From: Bdellovibrio bacteriovorus
GTDB lineage: Bacteria > Bdellovibrionota > Bdellovibrionia > Bdellovibrionales > Bdellovibrionaceae
Direction: 5' to 3'
Assembly (NCBI RefSeq): GCF_001592745.1
Contig: NZ_LUKD01000008.1
Location: forward strand, 363,545-427,544
Length of the DNA: 64,000 nucleotides
The notes below the pieces were generated by a model that made no database searches, had not been told where the DNA came from, and saw nothing but the letters and a program-made list of their open reading frames with translations. Within the stretch, counting starts at the first letter, position 1; every line of letters begins with the position of its first letter. This document shows, piece by piece, positions 18,745 through 27,008 of the stretch. Made by a program: the position numbers and the translations under genes.

Positions 18745-19671
18745 TTAAAAGCTATCGTAAAGCCGACAAGCGTCTTCAACTTGGATGTCCACCTCCACCG
18801 GAATATCCCGCATCAACCCACTCAAGCTCTTACACGGTCCAATATTCACAAACCTCGTAACACCATCATTCCTACAAATCGCCTGCACCGCTTGGTTCCA
18901 GTGAATCGGTTTGCAAATACTCAAAAGAAACTCTTCGCGAATCGCAACCGGATCAGAAATCGGCGTGGCACTAAAGCTTGAATACATCGGAATCGAAGGT
19001 CGACGAACCTTCACAGAATGAAAATCCTCTCGCACGCATTCCACATAAGGCAGAATGTAACGTGAGTGCGCGGGATACTCTAAGATCTTCATCGTATTCC
19101 ATGACTTGTCCTTGGCGCGCTCTTCCACTTTTTCCAACTCTTGAAAACGACCGCCAATATTCAGGAATCGGGGAGTCAAACATGACACGTCCACGGCAAT
19201 ATCCGAGAACCATTGATAGTCTTCATCCGTAAAAACCTGACTCTTCGGAGCAAGAACGCCAATATTCCGTCCGATCTTGTCAATACCGTCAATTTTCTGA
19301 GTGAACTTGATATGGTTCACCACCGCATCTTCAAAGCTGTAGGCCTGTGCAAATACCGCGCGCGCGAGGTCTCCTAATGAGCAACCCATCACGAAATCGG
19401 GTGGCCCCTCTTTTTCCGCGAGCTCTTCGGCCACGGCAGTTTGAATACTGCAAATCGCAACGGCCGCAACACTGATGTTCTGAATAGAATAAATATCCTC
19501 CACGCTGCCTTCTAAAAAATCTAAAAAAGACATGCGTTGATGAAAATGGTCGCCGATGATTTCTTCGGCGTGATGCAGATATTTTTTTACGCGAGGACGT
19601 CCTAAATAGCGAAGCCGATCCGTGCGGCGAAGTAAGGCGTTGAGCCCTGGAAAAATATAAGCCTGCTTCAT
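18745..19671 (-). CDS. Stand-alone acyltransferase (FabD/polyketide AT fold)
   Basis: The malonyl-CoA:ACP transacylase fold is recognisable. The nucleophile motif is GCSLG (Ser about 98) instead of the common GHSxG, and the catalytic His is in PAHSRYILP (about 202). The start reads IFPGLNALL rather than the usual FPGQGSQ, so the oxyanion Gln is missing or displaced. The C-terminal part keeps the AT pattern NWNQAVQ-like helix followed by FVNIGPCKSLSGLM. At 308 aa it is the size of a free-standing AT. It overlaps the diiron gene upstream by 4 nt (ATGA), so they act together. It could load an acyl group onto a carrier protein or onto a small molecule; no carrier protein is in the window. Confidence 0.8.
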   Translation of the reverse strand: MKQAYIFPGLNALLRRTDRLRYLGRPRVKKYLHHAEEIIGDHFHQRMSFLDFLEGSVEDIYSIQNISVAAVAICSIQTAVAEELAEKEGPPDFVMGCSLGDLARAVFAQAYSFEDAVVNHIKFTQKIDGIDKIGRNIGVLAPKSQVFTDEDYQWFSDIAVDVSCLTPRFLNIGGRFQELEKVEERAKDKSWNTMKILEYPAHSRYILPYVECVREDFHSVKVRRPSIPMYSSFSATPISDPVAIREEFLLSICKPIHWNQAVQAICRNDGVTRFVNIGPCKSLSGLMRDIPVEVDIQVEDACRLYDSF

Positions 19672-20948
19672 ACGAGCTCCGCCTCATGCTTCCAAGAGCG
19701 AGCGGCATACAGGCCGCCTAAAACTTGCGAAGCAGCCCTTTCAAAACAGAGCTCTTCGGTTTGGCGGATCCACTTTAAGACCTCGGGCTTAATGAATCCA
19801 CGGTCTTTTAGGCGCAAATGCACCATCTGCGTATGCTCGGCTTCGTCTCTTAGAATTTCGTCTAAGATAAAGGCAACATCCACGGAATGCGTGGTCTCAC
19901 TTAACTGCGCATAGTGTTTAAAGACCCGCATCTCAAGCCCCAAGGCCCCAAAAAGATAGATTTCATCGGGATCAGAAAACTTTTTCATCACATGACTAAA
20001 GTAGGTCACCAGATATCTTTCCGTGGCCTTACGCATGCGCACTTCAAGAACTTTGTACTTTGCTTGCTGCAAGAGCTTGCGACGTCGCAGTAAAACGGTT
20101 TGTCTTAAAAGCTGCGCGTGCCTTTTTTCATCACCCACGTGTTCAACCATATCAGCCGGTAATGGAAGACCACGGCGCCTAAAGATTTCTTGCATATGAT
20201 TTGCCGCAAGTTCCTCGCTATCACCTAAGGCGTAAATCCATAACGAAGTCGCTGCAGAATCCGCACTTAGCACATGACCCAGCTTTTCACTGGCGGTGAC
20301 GCTCTCTTTGCGTACGCCGACATTGACATAAGCAGAAATCACATCGGTCATACGTAATACCATTTTATGGCACATCTCTTTTTCGATCGTCAGAAGTTGA
20401 TTTAAGCAGAGCTTCTCAGCTTGGGGCAAAGTCTCCATCATCTTCTTTCCGAGCTGAATATGATTTTTTTCGTCAGCCAATACGGAAGTTAAAATGGAGC
20501 GGATGGTTTCCGAAGGCGTCGCCTTGATAAAACAAGAATATATCTGAAATGGGAACTGCTCGATCGTCAAAGCCCCATGCACGTAAGCATTGAAGCGCGA
20601 CTTTGCTTGAATCAAGATGGGGTTTCCGAAATAGCCGACAGTGAAACTTTCCGCGATGTTTTGCAACTCCAAACGCAATTCTCGTTCGCGTGAATTACCG
20701 GCTTCAGGAAAAGGCCGGACCGCCCATAAGGCATCGCGATGCCGAAGTTCATCTTCGGCATGAGCTTTAATTTCTGAAATAAATTGGGGAGGAGTCGAAG
20801 CCGACACATTTCCCAGAATTTGTTTTGCCGCTAAATCCTCCATGTGACCTAACGCCGTTAAGAGCGCCGATTCCAAGCGAGGATCCTGGCAGACTAAAGA
20901 CATTAACTTATGAATTGAATTATACAGTTGTTCTATTGATGTTCGCAT
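19668..20948 (-). CDS. Tandem double ferritin-like diiron protein
   Basis: Two homologous four-helix-bundle units are fused, each with a full diiron ligand set. Unit 1: Glu37, Glu67xxHis70, Glu130, Glu160xxHis163. Unit 2: Glu245, Glu274xxHis277, Glu339, Glu369xxHis372. Ligand spacing is almost identical in both units (about 30, 63, 30). Matching segments include HMEDLAAK with DSEELAAN, DELRH with DEKRH, and GAL-x-x-E in both. Such bundles in the ferritin superfamily are oxygenases (for example AurF-type N-oxygenases) or iron-storage proteins. With a heme N-hydroxylase-type gene and an acyltransferase alongside, an oxygenase role is more likely, but this is inference. It is 91 bp downstream of the DUF1989 gene. 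No signal peptide, so cytoplasmic. Confidence 0.8.
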   Translation of the reverse strand: MRTSIEQLYNSIHKLMSLVCQDPRLESALLTALGHMEDLAAKQILGNVSASTPPQFISEIKAHAEDELRHRDALWAVRPFPEAGNSRERELRLELQNIAESFTVGYFGNPILIQAKSRFNAYVHGALTIEQFPFQIYSCFIKATPSETIRSILTSVLADEKNHIQLGKKMMETLPQAEKLCLNQLLTIEKEMCHKMVLRMTDVISAYVNVGVRKESVTASEKLGHVLSADSAATSLWIYALGDSEELAANHMQEIFRRRGLPLPADMVEHVGDEKRHAQLLRQTVLLRRRKLLQQAKYKVLEVRMRKATERYLVTYFSHVMKKFSDPDEIYLFGALGLEMRVFKHYAQLSETTHSVDVAFILDEILRDEAEHTQMVHLRLKDRGFIKPEVLKWIRQTEELCFERAASQVLGGLYAARSWKHEAELV

Positions 20949-21039
20949 GAAGTGGGATACTTATACGCCCATACAATTTTAACAATTCTAAAGAGCGAAG
21001 CCTGTTAAAATACGTTCAAGATATTAAGGACGACATAAA

Positions 21040-21663
21040 TTAAATTTCTGACTTCGTTCCATCACTTTCTTTGCGATACCAGACCGGTTTGCACGTTCCA
21101 TGATTCGTCCCCTCGTGCGAACATGCGGTGAGTCCCACAACCAAATCCATTTCCGCTCGAAATAACACGAAGTCACCGGTTTTTGCGACGGGTATTTCAA
21201 TTTTCACTCGTCCTTTTTCATCCACAGTGACATTCATAAAAATATTGAACGTCGTTGAAATCTGATCTTCATGAATTCCAAATTCCGCAAGGTTCCTTGC
21301 CAGGTTTTCATGACAGCTCGGATGATAGTCCTCGTTGCCCGCGATAATCTGAAACATCCGAAGACTACAAGGAGTCATTAAAAAATCATGGCGACCACAG
21401 CTGTCTTCTAAGATCGTCAGCATCACATTGCTACGATTGGAATAAAGATGATGCCCCGAAGTCAGATAAATTGTATCGGCCCAATCGATAGAGCGACCTG
21501 CCGAAAGACTTTCCCAAAGATCGCGAGCATTAAAGCAAAAAAGATCCGACACTTGAAAATCATGCGGAGTCATAACACGCAAAAGTTCCCCTTTACGTAA
21601 AAGAAAGGCTGCTCCTGTTTGTGCAGGCATCACACAATAAGTTTGTTCTAAAGTATCAGACAC
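21040..21663 (-). CDS. DUF1989 (urea carboxylase-associated) family protein
   Basis: The family hallmarks are present: an early MTPHDFQVSDLF segment, SCGRHDFLMTPCS (about 87-99), then YHPSCHENLARNLAEFGI and FNIFMNV. The Cys/His residues are the conserved likely metal-binding set. Characterised DUF1989 members CgdA/CgdB act as carboxyguanidine deiminase in guanidine degradation, so chemistry on a guanidino or amidine group is plausible. The 207-aa length is usual. The start overlaps the end of the YqcI/YcgG gene by 8 nt, so the two are translated together. No urea or guanidine carboxylase gene is nearby, which argues against a standard degradation pathway. Confidence 0.85.
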   Translation of the reverse strand: MSDTLEQTYCVMPAQTGAAFLLRKGELLRVMTPHDFQVSDLFCFNARDLWESLSAGRSIDWADTIYLTSGHHLYSNRSNVMLTILEDSCGRHDFLMTPCSLRMFQIIAGNEDYHPSCHENLARNLAEFGIHEDQISTTFNIFMNVTVDEKGRVKIEIPVAKTGDFVLFRAEMDLVVGLTACSHEGTNHGTCKPVWYRKESDGTKSEI

Positions 21664-22345
21664 GCGACAACGCCTTTTTCGCTAATCCCACAAGTCCTTT
21701 CGTGAAAGGACACTTCCAATCCGAAGAGTTCGCACGACCGGAAAACTGAATTGCTTCCCACACGTCGTTATGAAGTTCTGCCATCGGGTTGACGGAGCCT
21801 TGAAAACGCTCATCGCGCTGACGGTTTAACTTGATCATCGGCTGATAAAGGCCTTGCTCTTGAAGTTCGTGAAATTGACTGTACAAGTTAAAAACCAAAG
21901 CGGGATAAGGAAGGCGACGCGAAAGACGGCTGCTTAATGGATGCAGTCCTACAACAAAGTATGCGCTGCCGTCTAAACTAAAACAGAAATTCTTGTCTTC
22001 CGGATTGTCACTGAATGTCGGATCCCAATTGCCGGCGATATTGGGATGATTCCACATCGCCGAAAGCTCATTCCAAAGTTTCATTTCAAATTCTTCTTCG
22101 CTGTTGACTGAATCCTGCGGAAAAATCGCGAAGTAAGTGAGGTTCTGAATTTTTTGAGATCGCTGTTTTTCTTTAAATGCGATCAAGTTCGCCGCCAAGG
22201 TTCGAGCGCTCTCACCGCTGCCAAAGCTTGAGTACGTGTCGAAGATCAGTTCTTTTTTGAAAAGAGCTTGAACCGCAGCAATACAGGGATAATTTTTCTG
22301 AGAGATCAAATTATGAATGTCAGATTCAACCTGAGAAATGTCCAT
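21656..22345 (-). CDS. YqcI/YcgG family protein (possible heme-dependent guanidine/arginine N-hydroxylase)
   Basis: The protein matches the YqcI/YcgG family: LIFDTYSSFGSGESARTLAAN near the start, then FFVGLHP-like YFVVGLHPLSSRLSRR in the middle, NLYSQFHELQEQG, and a C-terminal WKCPFTKG. Characterised members such as GntA of guanitoxin biosynthesis are heme-dependent oxygenases that hydroxylate guanidino nitrogens. At 229 aa it is full length. It is the first gene of the minus-strand cluster and overlaps the DUF1989 gene. Substrate is unknown; an arginine-derived or guanidino compound is the natural guess given both neighbours. No guanidine riboswitch was recognised in the 168-bp leader. Confidence 0.8.
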   Translation of the reverse strand: MDISQVESDIHNLISQKNYPCIAAVQALFKKELIFDTYSSFGSGESARTLAANLIAFKEKQRSQKIQNLTYFAIFPQDSVNSEEEFEMKLWNELSAMWNHPNIAGNWDPTFSDNPEDKNFCFSLDGSAYFVVGLHPLSSRLSRRLPYPALVFNLYSQFHELQEQGLYQPMIKLNRQRDERFQGSVNPMAELHNDVWEAIQFSGRANSSDWKCPFTKGLVGLAKKALSRV

Positions 22346-22513
22346 GGACTATGATTAGTCGAAAGGACTAGGTGCTACAACGGCGACACTCATGTGTTTT
22401 ACCACTGATTGCGGACGGGAAATTTACTTCGCACGATCGGCAATCAAAAGAGCCATTCTTTTCCGATTTTAATTTTCAACTTGGAGTTATCGATTGTTTT
22501 GCAATTTAAATTG

Positions 22514-22726
22514 TTATTCTTTTTGCGCTGAAGACTTCACACGTTTCTTGATGGACTCAAACTCAGGGCTCTCTGGATGGGTTTGCGTTGATTTGCCGTT
22601 GTCATCACTGAGCTGTTCATCCTGCTCGGCCTCGCGCTTTTCCGCGCGAATCTCGGCTTGGGCCAATCCAAACATAAGCAGCGACGAAACCAGAACCGCT
22701 GCCATCTTGAAACTGAAGTGTGTCAT
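22514..22726 (-). CDS. Small exported hypothetical protein
   Basis: The start is taken at 22726, where AGGAG stands about eight bases ahead and a signal peptide follows (FKMAAVLVSSLLMFGLAQA, cut after AQA). The mature part is only about 45 residues, very charged (EIRAEKREAEQDEQ, then SIKKRVKSSAQKE) and probably unstructured. The open frame extends further upstream to 22954, but that extension has no signal or domain logic. Function unknown. It lies between dnaK (divergent) and the YqcI/YcgG cluster (same strand, 168 bp away). Confidence 0.55.
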   Translation of the reverse strand: MTHFSFKMAAVLVSSLLMFGLAQAEIRAEKREAEQDEQLSDDNGKSTQTHPESPEFESIKKRVKSSAQKE

Positions 22727-23027
22727 AAGCTGGGCTCCTATCATAAGAGTTTGATTGATCGATAGAAGTAGGGTAACCGAATGAGGTAAAAATCTTATGA
22801 ATATGGCATTTAAATTCTTTAATCCGGGTGCTGCAAAATCAGGCAGAAATTGAGGCCCCGGCGTTGAAGGGTTTGCGCCGAGGCCTTGAGGGGCTTCGTT
22901 TCCTGTTTTTTTAAGAGAGGAGCGAAGAGCCCATAATGCACGTCGCTGCTCCATAACACGAGTTAAATATCCGTAAGATATTGAAATTATTCGTTAAAAA
23001 AATGTCATAAAAAAGTAAGATGACGAG
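22727..23027. other. Intergenic stretch with a GC-rich hairpin
   Basis: No gene is supported here. The notable element is a GC-rich near-perfect hairpin (arms 22854-22863 and 22876-22885, one mismatch), followed about 22 bases later by a run of seven T. It could be the end of a small plus-strand transcript, but no promoter or function can be assigned. Confidence 0.4.
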
Positions 23028-23057
23028 CTTGACGAATAGGAAGTCCGACCCACATTT
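23028..23057 (+). promoter_or_regulatory. Heat-shock-like promoter of dnaK
   Basis: CTTGACG (23028-23034), 14 bases, then CCCACATTT (23049-23057). This fits the sigma-32 layout and matches the motif upstream of dnaJ. The predicted start point leaves a leader of about 35 nt, with AAGGAG shortly before the ATG at 23096. Confidence 0.55.
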
Positions 23058-23095
23058 AAAGAGCTATAAGCAGTTAATATTTAAGGAGAATTAGT

Positions 23096-25009
23096 ATGGG
23101 TAAAATTATTGGTATCGACTTAGGAACGACGAACTCATGCGTCGCGATCATGGAGGGCGGCGAGCCTAAAGTGCTTGTGAATGAAGAGGGCGCTCGTACT
23201 ACTCCTTCAGTTGTCGCTTACACTAAGGACGGCGATCGTTTGGTAGGTCAAATTGCTAAACGTCAAGCGGTGACGAATCCTGAAAACACAATCTATTCTG
23301 CAAAACGTTTCATCGGTCGCAGATTTGAAGAGATTCAAGAGGAAATCAAACTTGTTCCTTACACTGTGGTTGCTAAAGGCAACGACTGTGCTTTCAAAGT
23401 TCAAGGTAAACAGGTTTCCCCAGAGGAAATCGGTGCCGCAGTTCTAGCTAAATTGAAAAAAGTGGCTGAAGACTATCTTGGTGAACCGGTAACTGAAGCT
23501 GTAGTGACAGTTCCAGCTTACTTTAACGATGCGCAAAGACAGGCAACGAAAGATGCTGGTCGCATCGCAGGTCTTGAAATCAAACGTATCATCAACGAAC
23601 CGACGGCCGCCGCTCTTGCGTACGGCATGGAAAGAAAGAAAGACGAAAAAATCGCTATCTACGACTTCGGTGGTGGTACATTCGATATTTCTATCTTGGA
23701 GGTTGGCGATGGAGTTGTGGAAGTTCGCGCTACTAATGGGGACACTCATTTGGGTGGCGATAACTTTGACACCGTAATCTTGGAATGGTTGATCTCTGAA
23801 TTCAAAAAAGATCAGGCGATCGATCTTAAGAACGACAAAATGGCTTTGCAACGTTTGAAAGAAGCGGCAGAGAAAGCAAAAATCGAACTTTCTTCTGCGC
23901 AGGAAACTGAAATCAATCTTCCGTTCATCACGGCAGACCAATCAGGTCCTAAACATTTGCAAACTCGTTTGACTCGCGCAAAATTCGATCAAATGACAGA
24001 AGATCTAGTAAAACGCTCTATGGAGCCTTGCCGTAAAGCTTTGGCTGATGCAGGCATGAAAGCTTCCGAGATCGACGAAGTTGTTTTGGTGGGTGGATCG
24101 ACTCGTATCCCATCTATCCAAAAAGCGGTGAAAGAGTTCTTCGGTAAAGAACCAAACCGCACTGTGAACCCTGACGAAGTGGTTGCAGTGGGTGCTGCGG
24201 TACAAGGGGGCGTTCTTGCTGGTGACGTGAAAGACGTTCTTCTTCTAGACGTAACTCCACTCAGCCTTGGTATCGAGACTTTGGGTGGCGTTATGACGAC
24301 ACTTATCGAAAGAAACTCAGCGATCCCTACGAAGAAATCTCAGGTGTTCTCGACGGCCGCTGACAATCAGCCAGCCGTAGACATCCATGTTCTTCAAGGT
24401 GAGCGTAAGATGGCGACAGATAACAAAACTTTGGGCCGCTTTGAGCTAGTTGGTATTCCACCAGCTCCACGTGGAGTTCCTCAAGTAGAGGTGACTTTTG
24501 ATATCGACGCCAACGGTATCTTGCACGTAAGTGCGAAAGATATGTCTTCTGGTAAGACTCAACAGATCAAGATCACGGCGCAATCCGGTCTTTCTGAAGA
24601 CGAGATCAAGCGTGCAGTGAACGATGCTGAAGGTCATGCTGAAGAAGATAAACGTAAAGCAGAAGCAGCAACTCAAAGAAACAACTTGGACAACTTGGTT
24701 TACCAAACTGAGAAGTTGATCAAGGATTCTGGTTCTCAATTGCCTGAAAGCGAAGTGAAAGCGGCTAACGACGCGATCGCAGAAGCGAAAAAGGTTCTAG
24801 AGAACAAAGGTGCGGAAGTGAGCGAGCTCAAAGCTCAGTTTGAAAAACTTCAAGCTGTGACTCACAAAATGACTTCTGAGCTTTATAAAAAGCAAGGAGC
24901 GCAACCAGGTGCTGACGGTTCTTCGGGTGATCAAAGCGGCGGCGAAGCCAAAGCTGAAGAGAAAAACGGCGACGACGTGATCGACGCTGACTACAAAGAC
25001 GTCAACTAA
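23096..25009 (+). CDS. dnaK: Chaperone DnaK (Hsp70)
   Basis: Standard Hsp70 of 637 aa. The nucleotide-binding domain opens with [12 protein letters not shown]; further signatures are [12 protein letters not shown] (about 197-208) and [11 protein letters not shown] (about 336-346). The linker [13 protein letters not shown] leads into the beta-sandwich substrate domain and helical lid. A Gly/Gln/Asp-rich tail ends in [12 protein letters not shown], the normal bacterial C-terminus. It is preceded by a heat-shock-like promoter and followed by a strong terminator, so it is a single-gene unit, not joined to grpE or dnaJ. Together with dnaJ at 13.2 kb and clpA/htpX it forms the stress-response theme of the region. 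Confidence 0.98.
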   Translation: MGKIIGIDLGTTNSCVAIMEGGEPKVLVNEEGARTTPSVVAYTKDGDRLVGQIAKRQAVTNPENTIYSAKRFIGRRFEEIQEEIKLVPYTVVAKGNDCAFKVQGKQVSPEEIGAAVLAKLKKVAEDYLGEPVTEAVVTVPAYFNDAQRQATKDAGRIAGLEIKRIINEPTAAALAYGMERKKDEKIAIYDFGGGTFDISILEVGDGVVEVRATNGDTHLGGDNFDTVILEWLISEFKKDQAIDLKNDKMALQRLKEAAEKAKIELSSAQETEINLPFITADQSGPKHLQTRLTRAKFDQMTEDLVKRSMEPCRKALADAGMKASEIDEVVLVGGSTRIPSIQKAVKEFFGKEPNRTVNPDEVVAVGAAVQGGVLAGDVKDVLLLDVTPLSLGIETLGGVMTTLIERNSAIPTKKSQVFSTAADNQPAVDIHVLQGERKMATDNKTLGRFELVGIPPAPRGVPQVEVTFDIDANGILHVSAKDMSSGKTQQIKITAQSGLSEDEIKRAVNDAEGHAEEDKRKAEAATQRNNLDNLVYQTEKLIKDSGSQLPESEVKAANDAIAEAKKVLENKGAEVSELKAQFEKLQAVTHKMTSELYKKQGAQPGADGSSGDQSGGEAKAEEKNGDDVIDADYKDVN

Positions 25010-25037
25010 TCCTAGGCGTATCTAACATAAAAACTTT

Positions 25038-25070
25038 AAAGGCCTGTTCGAAAGAGCAGGCCTTTTTTAT
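25038..25070 (+). terminator. dnaK terminator
   Basis: A perfect 9-bp stem (25038-25046 with 25057-25065), extended by three more pairs onto a GAAA tetraloop, then a T-run. The A-rich left side lets it also serve the converging MBL gene. Confidence 0.9.
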
Positions 25071-25092
25071 TTTAAAATTCAAGCTTTTAAAT

Positions 25093-25956
25093 CTACTGAG
25101 GAAGAAGCGGCGTTTTTACGTAGCTGACACCATTGGATTCCGCAGGGGGCAAGTGACCCGCACGAATGTTTACCTGAAGGCTTGGAATCAAAAGCTTCGG
25201 CGCTGCTAAAGTCGAATCTCTTTGAGTGCGGAACTGCACAAAGTCTTTTTCGCTGACATGGCCTGCAAGTTGAATGTTCTTTTCTTTTTGTTCTGCAACG
25301 CTGGTTTGAAAGCGTAATTCGCGGCCTTGGGGTTGATAATCATGGCCTACAAAAATTCGAGTCGAATCAGGCAACGTATAAATTTTCTGAGTGATGGAAT
25401 TATATAAGTTATGAGCACTTCCATTCGGGAAATCACAGCGACCCGTCCCTGAATCCGGCATAAACATCGCATCACCCGAGAATAAAGCATCCTCAATCAA
25501 ATAAGAAACGCACGCAGGCGTGTGACCCGGTGTCGCCAAAGTTTTTATTTTTAATGATCCGGCCTCAAAGACCTGTCCATCTTTAAGCAATAAATCAAAA
25601 TCTTTCCCTTCGGTATTTACATCTGTCAGGTTGAAGAGTGTCTTAAAAGTTTTTTGCACTTCAGTGATTTTCTCACTGATAGCAACCTTGATTCCCGGAA
25701 AGAAATTTTTAAAAAGTTGAGAGCTTGAAAGATGATCCGCATGAGCATGCGTCTCTAACACAAAGTGCGGCTTTAAGTTTTTTTCCTTTAAAAACTTCAC
25801 CACAGGTTCCATGGCTTTAGTGGTCAGTTTTCCCGATGCCTGATCAAAATCCCACACAGGATCAATAACCACTGCATCCAAAGTCGTCGCATCAAATGCT
25901 ACGTAGGTGAGCGTGAAAGTCCCTGGGTCAAAAAAATGTTGAATTTGCAAAGCCAT
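25093..25956 (-). CDS. MBL-fold hydrolase, probable persulfide dioxygenase/sulfurtransferase-type
   Basis: The metallo-beta-lactamase metal site is complete: THAHADH (about 69-75), a second His in TPGHTPACVSY, Asp in FSGDAMFMPDSGTGRCDF, and His in VGHDYQPQGRE. The GTGRCDF segment and overall order match the ETHE1/Blh group, which oxidises glutathione persulfide to sulfite with a single iron. At 287 aa it lacks a C-terminal rhodanese domain. It is divergent from two YeeE/YedE genes, a pairing typical of sulfide/persulfide detoxification modules (often BigR-controlled, but no regulator gene is here). The predicted substrate is a low-molecular-weight persulfide in the cytoplasm. Confidence 0.85.
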   Translation of the reverse strand: MALQIQHFFDPGTFTLTYVAFDATTLDAVVIDPVWDFDQASGKLTTKAMEPVVKFLKEKNLKPHFVLETHAHADHLSSSQLFKNFFPGIKVAISEKITEVQKTFKTLFNLTDVNTEGKDFDLLLKDGQVFEAGSLKIKTLATPGHTPACVSYLIEDALFSGDAMFMPDSGTGRCDFPNGSAHNLYNSITQKIYTLPDSTRIFVGHDYQPQGRELRFQTSVAEQKEKNIQLAGHVSEKDFVQFRTQRDSTLAAPKLLIPSLQVNIRAGHLPPAESNGVSYVKTPLLPQ

Positions 25957-26046
25957 GTGGTCCTCGATATTTGTGCAAAAGATATCTTTGCAAGAATATC
26001 CTTAGGATGATCTGATAGTGAAGAACTTTAAGCAGGGGATCCGACA

Positions 26047-26463
26047 ATGACTGAAACTATCGCCTATGCCCTGGGTGGGGGCGCTTTGATTGGACTGGCC
26101 GTCTCTATCATGCTGGTCTTTAACGGTCGTGTGACCGGGATTAGCGGGATCACAAATAGTTTTTTGACCGCACAAGAAGGAAGACTGTGGCGAGGCGTCT
26201 TTATCATCGGGCTTTGGCTTGGCGGGTTCGTGATGGCAATGATCAATCCGGCCTTTTTCACAGTTCCTGAAACGCCACTGCCTTCAGTGTTAATTGCGGG
26301 CTTTCTTGTGGGATTCGGTACTGTGATGGGAAGTGGCTGTACCAGTGGGCATGGCATCTGTGGACTTTCACGATTGTCGCTGCGTTCTTTAGTCGCGACT
26401 GTGACGTTTATGCTTGCAGGAATTCTTGTCGCTACGGGTTTAAAACATTTCGGGGGAGTTTAA
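26047..26463 (+). CDS. YeeE/YedE family half-transporter (first of pair)
   Basis: This is a small membrane protein of 138 aa with about four helices. It carries the YeeE/YedE (DUF395) signature Cys motif GSGCTSGHGICGLSRLS (about 97-113). Full-length YeeE transports thiosulfate through conserved cysteines; here the function is split into two half-size genes, as in PmpA/PmpB-type pairs. The stop is immediately followed by the start of the second half, so they are translated together. It is divergent from the persulfide-dioxygenase-like gene. Confidence 0.9.
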   Translation: MTETIAYALGGGALIGLAVSIMLVFNGRVTGISGITNSFLTAQEGRLWRGVFIIGLWLGGFVMAMINPAFFTVPETPLPSVLIAGFLVGFGTVMGSGCTSGHGICGLSRLSLRSLVATVTFMLAGILVATGLKHFGGV

Positions 26464-26898
26464 ATGAAGCACAAATATCTTCAAGCCGTCGCTTCCTTCG
26501 TTGTTGGTTTTACTTTTGCCTTAGGTCTTTCCATCTCGGGAATGACTCAGCCTAGCAAGGTGTTGGGATTTTTGACTTGGGATGAAAACTGGGATCCGAC
26601 TTTAATCTTCGTCATGCTGGGAGCCATTCCAGTACACGCTATTACTTATTATTTGGCTCGGAAAAGAAAGTCTCCACTTCTGGATTCAGAGTGGCATGTG
26701 CCAACGGCAACAAAGATCTCAAAAGAGCTTGTTATTGGAAGCGCGCTCTTTGGTGTGGGGTGGGGCCTTGCCGGTTACTGTCCTGGTCCGGCGCTGACCT
26801 CTGTCGGTTCTGGATCCCTACAGGCTGTTTACTTTGTCGGGGCCATGATAGCAGGAATGTTTGCTCATCAGTTGTTTAAAAAGTCTTTCTCGAAATAG
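26464..26898 (+). CDS. YeeE/YedE family half-transporter (second of pair)
   Basis: The ATG directly abuts the TAA of the first half (no gap). About four helices, with the second conserved Cys motif GYCPGPALTSVGSG (about 112-125). The two halves together rebuild the pseudo-symmetric transporter. The likely cargo is a sulfur species such as thiosulfate or persulfide sulfur; direction cannot be told from sequence. With the upstream MBL protein it makes a compact sulfur-handling unit. Confidence 0.9.
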   Translation: MKHKYLQAVASFVVGFTFALGLSISGMTQPSKVLGFLTWDENWDPTLIFVMLGAIPVHAITYYLARKRKSPLLDSEWHVPTATKISKELVIGSALFGVGWGLAGYCPGPALTSVGSGSLQAVYFVGAMIAGMFAHQLFKKSFSK

Positions 26899-27008
26899 AA
26901 TTGCACCGATGTAAATTTTGATTTGCGCGCCGAAGTTCTGAGTCCAAGAATTTTTGCGCAGCAACTTTTTGTAATTATAAATTTGACCTCACTGCTTGAA
27001 GGTTTACG

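Noticed and set aside
22346-22513. Guanidine riboswitch in front of the YqcI/YcgG-DUF1989 cluster
   Set aside because: Looked for because of the gene families; no guanidine-I or -III type core was recognised.
22727-22954. N-terminal extension of the small exported protein
   Set aside because: The later ATG has a good ribosome site and a complete signal peptide; the extension would bury it.
23444-23941. 165-codon frame antisense to dnaK
   Set aside because: Same cause: shadow of dnaK codon use; no start signals or recognisable protein.
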